DNA from: an uncultured Lachnospiraceae bacterium
Lineage (GTDB): Bacteria; Bacillota; Clostridia; Lachnospirales; Lachnospiraceae
Reading direction: 5' to 3'
Assembly: GCA_910579425.1 (NCBI GenBank)
Contig: CAJTVL010000155.1
Location: 1 to 5,841, forward strand
DNA: 5,841 nt
Shown here: positions 1 through 5,841 of the stretch, one piece after another
Numbering within the stretch: the stretch's first letter is position 1
Layout of the letters: the number at the start of each line of letters is the position of its first letter
Program-made: the position numbers and the translations under genes
Notes under the pieces: generated by a model
What the model saw: the letters and a program-made list of their open reading frames with translations, nothing else
What the model was told of the DNA's origin: nothing
Database searches by the model: none

Positions 1-446
1 ACGGCGGAGGCTCCATTGCTTCCAGCGGATGCGGTCCCACCAGCTTTGCCATGATCGCAAGCTACCTGACAGGGACAACCATAACTCCGGTAGATGCTGT
101 TTCCTGGTGTGGAAATTCCTATTATAAGCCGGGCGTGGGAACCTACTGGTCCTATTTCGGGGCGGCGGCATCTCATTTCGGATGCGGTTCCGTTACCCAG
201 ACCACGGATGCCAATGCAGTGCTGAAGGCATTATCCGAGGGGCATCCCGTCATCAGCTCACAGCGGGCGGGACTATTTACAAGCGGTGGGCATTTCATCG
301 TCCTCCGGGGAGTCACTGCCAATGGGAAGGTTCTGGTGAACGACCCCAACGACAGCGCTTCCAAGAACTATATCAACCGGGAATTTGACATGATGTCCGA
401 AGTCCATGCTACCTCTAACGCATACTGGATTTTTGACAAGAAATAG
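1..446 (+). CDS. C39-like cysteine peptidase, C-terminal part (5' end missing)
   Basis: The frame is open from base 3 to the TAG at 444-446, so the ATG at 51 is internal and the true start lies upstream. The visible part begins with GGGSIASSGCGPTSFAM, the nucleophile motif of C39/papain-like peptidases, with the probable catalytic Cys at 30-32. The probable catalytic His is in GGHFIVLRGV (codon 291-293), and the Asp is in LVNDPND (codon 342-344), giving a complete Cys-His-Asp set in the expected order. Such domains in Gram-positive conjugation operons commonly form the C-terminal half of a cell-wall hydrolase, often behind a lysozyme-like domain, and act outside the membrane to cut peptide cross-links (VirB1-like role). 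That N-terminal part is not visible here. Only 12 bases separate it from the next gene, so they are probably cotranscribed. A C39 protease that processes leader peptides is less likely, because no ABC-transporter part follows. Confidence 0.85.
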   Translation, partial: GGGSIASSGCGPTSFAMIASYLTGTTITPVDAVSWCGNSYYKPGVGTYWSYFGAAASHFGCGSVTQTTDANAVLKALSEGHPVISSQRAGLFTSGGHFIVLRGVTANGKVLVNDPNDSASKNYINREFDMMSEVHATSNAYWIFDKK

Positions 447-453
447 AAAGGAG
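447..453 (+). promoter_or_regulatory. Ribosome binding site for the anchored protein
   Basis: AAAGGAG lies directly after the upstream stop codon and 5 bases before the ATG at 459. It fixes the start of the next gene and indicates translation from the same transcript. Confidence 0.8.
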
Positions 454-458
454 AACCT

Positions 459-1145
459 ATGAGCAGAAAAAAATTAATTCTATCCATTTTTCTGATGGCT
501 GCACTTGTATCGGTTGGCATTATTTTGCCAGCCTTGCACCGGGATCAGGATTCCAGAAAGCCAGAAGGTAAGAAACCGATTCCAACTACGGAAAAGACAA
601 AGAAATCATCGCCGATAAAAGAAGTCTCTTCTCTTCCGGAATTGCAGTATCTGGGGTTTGAAGATCTGGAGACCTTTCTCCCTCTTATCCAGATAGATGA
701 TTTAAAAGCACAGGTGGCTTCTTATTTACAGGAGGCAGGATATATAAATATCGCATCCGTAACCTTCCTTGTAGATGAGACCAGTTATCCCTCCAATGGA
801 GAAACCCTGTTTCAGTTTTCTTTATCAGATGGCAGCAAGCTTCCTGTAACCAGCCTTACTACCGACGGGACATTTACATTCGGAGAGGAAAAGCGACAGA
901 TCCCATCATCAGACACCGCATATACGCGTATTTATACACGCCAGACGGATGATTTCCTTCCTTCCGTAATAACGGAGGAGATTGAAGCCATGCAGGAAGG
1001 CGGGTATGCAGATACGGAAAGTAGTGATATAGGAAATTCTGTGGGAACCTATACCGCAGGTGAAACTGACGGTCACACAGCAGGCAATACGGAAAGTACC
1101 GATATCAACTATGTCACAAACCATGCAGAGGAGGTGACGCCATGA
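459..1145 (+). CDS. Membrane-anchored conjugation-operon protein of unknown family
   Basis: This 228-residue protein is not recognised with confidence. Residues 1-5 are basic (MSRKK), and residues 6-26 form one hydrophobic helix with no clear signal-peptidase site after it, so a membrane anchor with the rest outside is likely. Residues 28-58 are a K/P/S/T-rich spacer. Residues 59-142 look like a compact mixed alpha/beta domain: LPELQYLGFEDLETFLPLI, then a helix, then strands around VTFLVDE and TLFQFSLSDG. Residues 143-180 contain a second predicted helix. Residues 184-228 form an acidic, Ser/Thr/Gly-rich tail with no cysteine and short internal repeats. The size and topology would fit an accessory channel component or a VirB8-like protein, but no homology is claimed; it may belong to one of the DUF families seen in Firmicutes conjugative elements. 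It sits between a wall peptidase and the ATPase, and its TGA overlaps the ATPase ATG, which suggests translational coupling. Confidence 0.85.
   Translation: MSRKKLILSIFLMAALVSVGIILPALHRDQDSRKPEGKKPIPTTEKTKKSSPIKEVSSLPELQYLGFEDLETFLPLIQIDDLKAQVASYLQEAGYINIASVTFLVDETSYPSNGETLFQFSLSDGSKLPVTSLTTDGTFTFGEEKRQIPSSDTAYTRIYTRQTDDFLPSVITEEIEAMQEGGYADTESSDIGNSVGTYTAGETDGHTAGNTESTDINYVTNHAEEVTP
1012..1098 (+). repeat. Short in-frame direct repeat coding the protein tail
   Basis: The 12-base word ATACGGAAAGTA occurs at 1012-1023 and again at 1087-1098, exactly 75 bases (25 codons) apart. In both copies GATAT follows three bases after the repeat word. The encoded peptides are DTESSDI (residues 185-191) and NTESTDI (210-216), with TAGET and TAGNT in between. 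It may be an old tandem duplication in a low-complexity extracellular tail. Confidence 0.6.
1129..1137 (+). promoter_or_regulatory. Strong ribosome binding site for the VirB4 gene
   Basis: AGGAGGTGA is a nine-base match to the anti-Shine-Dalgarno end of 16S rRNA, with GGAGG ending 7 bases before the ATG at 1142. It lies inside the last codons of the upstream gene and selects this start over in-frame ATGs at codons 17 and 24. Confidence 0.85.
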
Positions 1146-4100
1146 GCAGCACGGAAGAACAGCAGGTCGCTTTGATCCCCCGCAACTTTATGGAACGCGG
1201 TACTTTCATGGGCGGGATGTTCAAGATCCGTAATGCCATTGAAGGGGCTGTGCTTGCAGCCGGGATCGGGATTCCGGTTGTCCATCTGCCCCTGTCGCTG
1301 ACCACGCGAATCATTATCTTATGCATGACTTCCCTTCCGGCCGCCATGGTTGCCCTCATCGGAATTGGCGGGGAAAGCTTGACTGCATTTTTGATGAATG
1401 CTCTCCGGTTCGTGAAAAACCGTAGGATCATCTACCGTTCTGACGTCATGCCGGATTACCGAAAACGGAGACAGCATGCAAGGAACCGGGAGCCTAAGAG
1501 CCAGAAACGAAAAAAGAACAGAGGAAACACAAAGCAGGGTGCTGCTGTGAAAACAAATTGTAGCAATTGTACCTCTGAAGGAATTACAGACCAAGATTCT
1601 CAATTAGACGCTTTGGATGCCGGACATCTCAGCCGGAAAGCCAGAAAAGAAGAAGCTGTGCGCAGGAAAATAGAGAAGAAACAGGAACGCCGGATCTACG
1701 ATACTTCCACCAGCAGCGGCATCAAAAGGCAGGCAAAAGAGGATATCCGAATCCTAAAAGTAGAGCGGAAACTGGCGAAGAACGCACAGGCTCAGGCGCT
1801 TAAAGATGCAAAAAGAGAAAAGGCTGCACGCGAACGGCAGAGGAAGGATGAGAAAAAGGAAGCCGTCCGCGCAGCCAAGTATAAGAAGAAAGAAGCATTG
1901 AGGCTGGCGAAGTATGAACAGCAGGAAGCCGCATGGCTTGAAAAGGAAGCAAAGAGGGAGGCTGCCTACCGGAAGAAACATCCGGACAGCCCGCCTTCCT
2001 CCCCGGCGAAAAAGAAGAAACGGAAATACCAGACATTGGAGGATTACCTGCCTGTTGAAAAAATTGCCAACGGTATCGTCTATACGACAGACCACCGTTA
2101 CGTCAAGATTCTGGAGATTGAACCGATCAACTTCCTGTTAAGAAGTGCCAGAGAACAGCAGAGCATTATTTACAGCTTTATTTCTTATTTAAAGATCAGT
2201 CCTGTAAAGTTTCAGATTAAGATGATCTCCAAAAAAGCAGATATCAACCGGCACTTAGAGCAGTCTGCAAGAGAGCTGGAACGGGAATCTGACCCCAGAT
2301 GCAGGGAACTCCAACGAGACTATATTCAGTTCGTGCGGCATTTAAGCTCCAGGGAGGCCGTATCCCGCCGCTTTTTTCTTATCTTCGAGTATGAGCCGTT
2401 CAATGTAAACCGGAAGACGGAAGAAAAAGAAATCCTGGCAGCACTGGAGACGGCGGCGCAGACGGCAAAGACCTTCCTCTATCAGTGCGGCAACGATATA
2501 GTCTCGCATGAAAATGAGGATGAGTTTACTACGGATGTGCTCTATACGCTCTTGAACCGGACACTGTGTACCGACAGGCCTCTCCCGGAACGGATCACCG
2601 AAGTATTGGGACAGCGCATGGCGGAGGGCAAAGACGTGGATGCCATCCACTGCAATACATTTACCGCACCGGAATCCCTGGATCTGAAGCACAGCAATTA
2701 TGTAAGGATCAACGGGCTTTACCATACCTACCTTATGGTTCCGTCAGACGGCTATAAGAATAAGGTCACTCCCGGCTGGCTCTCCCTCCTCATCAACGCG
2801 GGGGAAGGGATTGATATTGACTTCTACCTGCATAAGCAGCCGAAGGATAAGATCCAGCAGCGTCTGGGACAGCAGATCCGTATCAACCGCTCCAAGATCA
2901 AGGATGCCTCAGATACCAATTCGGACTTTGACGACCTGGACTCCGCGATCCGTTCCGGCTATTTCCTAAAAGCCGGGCTTGCCAACAATGAGGATTTCTA
3001 TTATATGAATCTGCTCATTACCATTACGGCGTTAGACGTAGAGGAACTGCAATGGCGGATTCAGGAGATGAAGAAATTGTTGATTTCCCAGGACATGGAC
3101 TTACGGTCCTGCTATTTCCTTCAGGAACAGGGATTCCTTTCTTCCCTGCCGCTGGCTTCCTTAGATAAGAAGCTCTATGAGCTGTCCAAGCGGAACGTGC
3201 TGACTACCGGGGCTGCAAGCTGTTATCCATTTACCAGCTACAGTATCTGCGACGATAACGGCATCCTGTTCGGAGTCAATAAGCATAATAATTCGCTGGT
3301 CATTGCGGATATCTTCGATTCCAAGCAGTATAAGAACTCCAATATCTGCATCCTGGGCTGTTCCGGAGCCGGAAAGACCTTTACCATGCAGACCATGGCG
3401 CTCCGGATGCGCCGGAAAAGCATTCAGGTATTTATCATCGCACCTTTAAAGGGGCATGAGTTCTACCGCGCCTGTAAGAATGTAGGCGGGGAATTTATCC
3501 AGATCTCCCCGGCCAGCCGGAGCTGTATCAACATCATGGAGATCCGAAAGGTCGATAATTCCGTCAATGAACTGCTGGACGGCCCAACGCTGGATGCCTC
3601 GGCGCTTGCTTCCAAGATTCAGAAGCTGCATATCTTTTTCAGCCTGCTGATCCCGGATATGAACCACGAGGAGAAACAGCTTTTAGACGAAGCTTTAATT
3701 AAAACCTATGCCAGAAAAGGAATCACTCATAAGAATGAATCCCTGTTTGACCCGGAACATCCTGGCCAGTATAAGGAGATGCCGATTCTGGAGGATGTCT
3801 ATGATATCCTGATGGAAAGCCGGGATACGAAACGGCTGGCGCACATCCTGAACCGCCTGGTGCACGGTTCTGCATCTTCCTTTAACCAGCAGACCAACGT
3901 AGACCTGACCAATAAATACACGGTGTTGGATATCTCGGAGCTGACCGGCTCCAGCGACCTCTTAACGGTCGGCATGTTTGTTGCGCTGGATTATGTCTGG
4001 GATAAGGCGAAGGAAAACCGGACGGAAGAAAAAGCAATCTTCGTGGATGAAGTATGGCAGTTAATCGGCGCTTCCAGCAACCGTCTGGCGGCAGAATTTG

Positions 4101-4465
4101 TTCTGGAGATTGCCAAGATCATCCGCGCCTACTCAGGAGCCGGGATCTTCGCCACCCAGGACTTAAATGACTTCTTTGCTTTAGATGACGGCAAATATGG
4201 AAAAGGGATCATCAATAACTGCAAGACCAAGATCATCCTGAACATGGAGGATGAGGAGGCTCAGAGGGTGAAGCACATTCTTCATCTCTCTGAAACAGAG
4301 GTCATGAACATTACACATTTTCAAAGGGGGAATGGCTTAATCTCAACCAACAACAATAACATCACCGTAGAGTTTAAAGCTTCTGCACTGGAAAAGGAAC
4401 TGATCACCACCGACCGTCAGGAACTTTTAGAGATCCTGGCACGCCAGAAACAGAAGGCAGGTTAA
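1142..4465 (+). CDS. PrgI/VirB3-like domain fused to VirB4-type conjugation ATPase
   Basis: This 1107-residue protein is the ATPase of the conjugation channel and acts at the inner face of the membrane. Residues 10-35 (IPRNFMERGTFMGG, FKIRNAIEG) and two hydrophobic stretches, about 33-50 and 54-77, resemble the small PrgI family, the Gram-positive counterpart of VirB3. Residues 100-295 are a linker dominated by Lys, Arg, Glu and Ala, probably a long charged helix or coiled coil from about 165. From about 296 a VirB4/TraC-type protein follows: N-terminal domain 296-700, Walker A GCSGAGKT at 739-746, Walker B KAIFVDE at 964-970, and an ATQD motif at 1004-1007. All key nucleotide-binding residues are present, so it looks active. 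No methionine occurs between residues 103 and 361, so the motor cannot easily be made from a separate ATG. In many related elements PrgI and VirB4 are separate neighbouring genes. The start overlaps the upstream stop (ATGA). Confidence 0.93.
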   Translation: MSSTEEQQVALIPRNFMERGTFMGGMFKIRNAIEGAVLAAGIGIPVVHLPLSLTTRIIILCMTSLPAAMVALIGIGGESLTAFLMNALRFVKNRRIIYRSDVMPDYRKRRQHARNREPKSQKRKKNRGNTKQGAAVKTNCSNCTSEGITDQDSQLDALDAGHLSRKARKEEAVRRKIEKKQERRIYDTSTSSGIKRQAKEDIRILKVERKLAKNAQAQALKDAKREKAARERQRKDEKKEAVRAAKYKKKEALRLAKYEQQEAAWLEKEAKREAAYRKKHPDSPPSSPAKKKKRKYQTLEDYLPVEKIANGIVYTTDHRYVKILEIEPINFLLRSAREQQSIIYSFISYLKISPVKFQIKMISKKADINRHLEQSARELERESDPRCRELQRDYIQFVRHLSSREAVSRRFFLIFEYEPFNVNRKTEEKEILAALETAAQTAKTFLYQCGNDIVSHENEDEFTTDVLYTLLNRTLCTDRPLPERITEVLGQRMAEGKDVDAIHCNTFTAPESLDLKHSNYVRINGLYHTYLMVPSDGYKNKVTPGWLSLLINAGEGIDIDFYLHKQPKDKIQQRLGQQIRINRSKIKDASDTNSDFDDLDSAIRSGYFLKAGLANNEDFYYMNLLITITALDVEELQWRIQEMKKLLISQDMDLRSCYFLQEQGFLSSLPLASLDKKLYELSKRNVLTTGAASCYPFTSYSICDDNGILFGVNKHNNSLVIADIFDSKQYKNSNICILGCSGAGKTFTMQTMALRMRRKSIQVFIIAPLKGHEFYRACKNVGGEFIQISPASRSCINIMEIRKVDNSVNELLDGPTLDASALASKIQKLHIFFSLLIPDMNHEEKQLLDEALIKTYARKGITHKNESLFDPEHPGQYKEMPILEDVYDILMESRDTKRLAHILNRLVHGSASSFNQQTNVDLTNKYTVLDISELTGSSDLLTVGMFVALDYVWDKAKENRTEEKAIFVDEVWQLIGASSNRLAAEFVLEIAKIIRAYSGAGIFATQDLNDFFALDDGKYGKGIINNCKTKIILNMEDEEAQRVKHILHLSETEVMNITHFQRGNGLISTNNNNITVEFKASALEKELITTDRQELLEILARQKQKAG

Positions 4466-4469
4466 TTCT

Positions 4470-4631
4470 ATGGGGACAGATTCAAATACAAAGCAAAACA
4501 GATTCTATTCTTTTTCAGCACAACATTTGCAGATCTGGAAGATCCGCGGTCCGCCAAATATAGAGAATGAATGGTCATATGAAGAACAGAAGGCTGGTAA
4601 GAACCATCTTTCGACCAATACAACTAAATAA
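4470..4631 (+). CDS. Possible small protein, 53 residues, unknown
   Basis: ATG GGG ACA begins 4 bases after the ATPase stop and runs to TAA at 4629-4631. The product begins MGTDSNTKQNRFYSF, is polar, and has no cysteine, membrane helix or recognised motif; its middle reads IWKIRGPPNIENEWSYEE. The ribosome site is weak (AAGGCAGG, 4454-4461), so translation would rely on termination of the upstream gene. The end falls 10 bases before an intrinsic terminator, which fits the last cistron of an operon. It could equally be the untranslated 3' end of the ATPase transcript or a worn remnant. Nothing else was found in this stretch. Confidence 0.4.
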   Translation: MGTDSNTKQNRFYSFSAQHLQIWKIRGPPNIENEWSYEEQKAGKNHLSTNTTK

Positions 4632-4641
4632 TCCGTAGATG

Positions 4642-4670
4642 AAGCAGCTGATATGGCTGCTTTTTTCTTT
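4642..4670 (+). terminator. Rho-independent terminator after the conjugation genes
   Basis: AAGCAGC (4642-4648) pairs with GCTGCTT (4656-4662), and a T-G pair can extend the stem to leave the loop GATAT. A T-rich run, TTTTTTCTTT, occupies 4661-4670. The stem is short but G/C-containing and perfectly matched, so a functional terminator for the upstream operon is likely. Confidence 0.75.
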
Positions 4671-4721
4671 GCCATCTTACGAGGGGAATCTGCCAACGGT
4701 GGATCCCGTAGAGATGGCAAA
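4668..4721 (+). promoter_or_regulatory. Second hairpin in the leader of the adhesin gene
   Basis: TTTGCCATCT (4668-4677) is a perfect inverted copy of AGATGGCAAA (4712-4721), and TACG (4678-4681) can go on to pair with CGTA (4707-4710) if G4711 bulges out. That gives 14 base pairs around a loop of about 25 bases. AAAATTTTATTT spans the end of the right arm and the bases after it (4719-4730), and the ribosome site at 4733 is 11 bases from the stem. It may be a second terminator, an attenuator or a translation-control stem; the sequence alone does not decide. No convincing -35/-10 promoter was found in 4632-4745. Confidence 0.55.
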
Positions 4722-4732
4722 ATTTTATTTCC

Positions 4733-4740
4733 AAGGAGGT
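4733..4740 (+). promoter_or_regulatory. Ribosome binding site for the adhesin gene
   Basis: AAGGAGGT ends 5 bases before the ATG at 4746. It is near-ideal and settles the frame against a competing open frame over 4639-4920. The bases that follow (AACCTATG) are identical to those before and at the start of the gene at 459. Confidence 0.85.
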
Positions 4741-4745
4741 AACCT

Positions 4746-5841
4746 ATGTTACAAAAAGCAAAACACCTTACAAAGCGGCTGTCTGCATTTCTGCTGGCAG
4801 TCCTTGTTACCGCAGGCACCTGCCTCTCCGGCAGCGTCCCTGTCCATGCCGCAGACGGCACCATCCAGTACCAAGCCGGAGCTTCTATCAAATACGGAAG
4901 TTATTCTACTTCCCGAATGACCTTTGACGGCAGCAACACCGCTTACTGCGTAGAGCCGTTACAGCCTACGCCCTCATCCGGGACTTATGCTTACACCCTA
5001 CTTGGCAATGACTCCCCCATCCGGAAAGCATTATATTACTTAAACGGCGGATACGGGTATGACAAGCATATCAAAAACCAGTATCTCGGCGGCTGGTCCG
5101 ATGATAATTCCTATGTCATCGGGCATCTGGTTGTCGCTTATATCTATGCAGGCTATACTTCAGACAGCGGCGCCTTCCATGGTGCGCCTCAGAATTATAT
5201 TGATAAATCTGTGGAAATAGCAAATGCCATCAAGGGGCTTCCTGATCCTCCGGCAACCTTCAAGGCTTTCATCGTTCCGGGCAATAACGACCAGACCTTA
5301 GTTGGAAGCTGGTATCAGGTCCCCTACGGTTACATAGAGCTTCACAAGGCATCCGCAAATGCTGCCGTCTCTAACGGGAATAGCAATTATTCCTTAAAAG
5401 GTGCGGAGTATGGCATTTATAAGGGAGAAAAACTGGTTGGAAAACTGACCACTGACCAGAACGGTTACGCAAAATCCGGTGAATTAGAATCCGGAAGCTA
5501 TACGGTCAAGGAGCTGAAGGCGTCCAAAGGCTACATTATTGATGTAACTGCCCATAATGTGACGGTAGAGCCAGAAAAGACGGCTTCCTTAAATGTAACG
5601 GAAATACCCCAGAACGACCCCATGGACCTGCTGCTCCAAAAGCTTGATAAAGAACTGAAGACCGCACAGCCGCAGGGCAAAGCTTCTCTGGCAGAGGCTC
5701 AGTTTACGGTGAAATTTTATACCGAACAGTCTGATACAGATCCGGCTGCTGGTGGTGCAAAACCTGCACGTACCTGGATCTTCAAGACGGACTCCGAAGG
5801 GAAAATAAAGTTTTCCAAAAATTATCTGGTATCCGGGGATG
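4746..5841 (+). CDS. Secreted SpaA/Cna-B pilin-like adhesin, N-terminal part (3' end missing)
   Basis: The frame stays open for 365 codons to the right edge. Residues 1-36 are a signal peptide: basic MLQKAKHLTKR, a hydrophobic core at about 13-30, and an Ala-rich cleavage area VPVHAAD. Cys26 does not sit in a proper lipobox. Residues 37-190 resemble a thioester-type adhesion domain, with Cys68 in AYCVEP and the later segment IGHLVVAYIYAGY (125-137). Residues 195-288 form a Cna-B domain. Its likely isopeptide set is Lys201 (YIELHKAS), Glu256 (SYTVKELKAS) and Asn283 (SLNVTEIP), the usual Lys-Asn bond with a catalytic Glu. A second Cna-B domain begins near 293 (LLLQKLDKE, Lys299) and is cut off. 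The missing end would be expected to carry more repeats and a sortase signal or membrane anchor. The role is probably surface adhesion, possibly donor-recipient contact, inferred from its place behind the conjugation ATPase. Terminator-like structures upstream suggest expression separate from that operon. Confidence 0.88.
   Translation, partial: MLQKAKHLTKRLSAFLLAVLVTAGTCLSGSVPVHAADGTIQYQAGASIKYGSYSTSRMTFDGSNTAYCVEPLQPTPSSGTYAYTLLGNDSPIRKALYYLNGGYGYDKHIKNQYLGGWSDDNSYVIGHLVVAYIYAGYTSDSGAFHGAPQNYIDKSVEIANAIKGLPDPPATFKAFIVPGNNDQTLVGSWYQVPYGYIELHKASANAAVSNGNSNYSLKGAEYGIYKGEKLVGKLTTDQNGYAKSGELESGSYTVKELKASKGYIIDVTAHNVTVEPEKTASLNVTEIPQNDPMDLLLQKLDKELKTAQPQGKASLAEAQFTVKFYTEQSDTDPAAGGAKPARTWIFKTDSEGKIKFSKNYLVSGD

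Noticed and set aside
51..446. The ATG at 51 as a true start of the peptidase gene
   Set aside because: The catalytic Cys codon at 30-32 lies upstream in the same open frame, and no ribosome site precedes 51.
1754..2095. A 113-codon minus-strand frame rich in Phe, Leu and Cys, resembling a membrane protein
   Set aside because: It is the complement of the Lys/Glu-rich linker of the ATPase; AAG/GAA codons read backwards give CTT/TTC, so the hydrophobicity is an artefact.
4470..4745. A sigma-70 promoter for the adhesin
   Set aside because: AT-rich words such as TATAGA and TAAATA are present, but none has a TTGACA-like box at 16-18 bases, so I do not call one.
4746..4854. Lipoprotein signal at Cys26 of the adhesin
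   Set aside because: The residues before it (TAGT) do not fit the lipobox, which needs Gly, Ala or Ser at -1. The VPVHAAD cleavage site fits ordinary signal peptidase better.
4505..4891. A 128-codon minus-strand frame across the intergenic region
   Set aside because: It is antisense to the terminator and adhesin start, has no ribosome site or family likeness, and its composition fits a shadow of the + strand.
4639..4920. A 93-codon + strand frame with a hydrophobic start (MKQLIWLLFSL) that could look like a secreted protein
   Set aside because: Its ATG lies within 3 bases of the terminator stem, it has no ribosome site, and it overlaps the adhesin in another frame. The adhesin has a strong ribosome site, a signal peptide and recognisable domains.

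Overview
This 5.8 kb window looks like part of the conjugation (type IV secretion) module of an integrative or mobilizable element in a Gram-positive gut Clostridium relative (Lachnospiraceae-like). The reasons are strong AGGAGG-type ribosome sites, moderate GC with lysine-rich proteins, a VirB4-type ATPase joined to a PrgI/VirB3-like membrane segment, a C39-type peptidase of the kind found in wall hydrolases, and a Cna-B/SpaA-type surface protein. The assignment to phylum and element type is inference. No integrase, relaxase, origin or attachment site lies in the window.

Layout, all on the + strand. (1) 1-446: the C-terminal part of a C39-like cysteine peptidase, cut by the left edge. (2) 459-1145: a membrane-anchored protein of unknown family with a small extracellular domain and a repeat-bearing acidic tail. 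(3) 1142-4465: the ATPase, overlapping the previous stop by ATGA. It is a single chain made of a two-helix PrgI-like domain, a highly charged linker of about 190 residues, and a complete VirB4 motor with Walker A, Walker B and ATQ motifs. (4) 4470-4631: a possible 53-residue small ORF, weakly supported. (5) 4642-4670: an intrinsic terminator, followed by a second hairpin (4668-4721) just before the next ribosome site. (6) 4746-5841: the first 365 residues of a secreted pilin-like adhesin, with a signal peptide, a thioester-domain-like region and Cna-B domains. It runs off the right edge.

How they may work together (inference from family knowledge): the peptidase opens peptidoglycan locally. 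The small anchored protein is a candidate accessory part of the channel at the outer face of the membrane. The PrgI-VirB4 fusion powers channel assembly or substrate transfer from the inner face. The adhesin could hold donor and recipient cells together. The first three genes are tightly packed and probably form one transcript that ends at the terminator near 4642-4670. The adhesin gene has its own leader, with structures that may control its expression separately. The minus strand shows no convincing gene.
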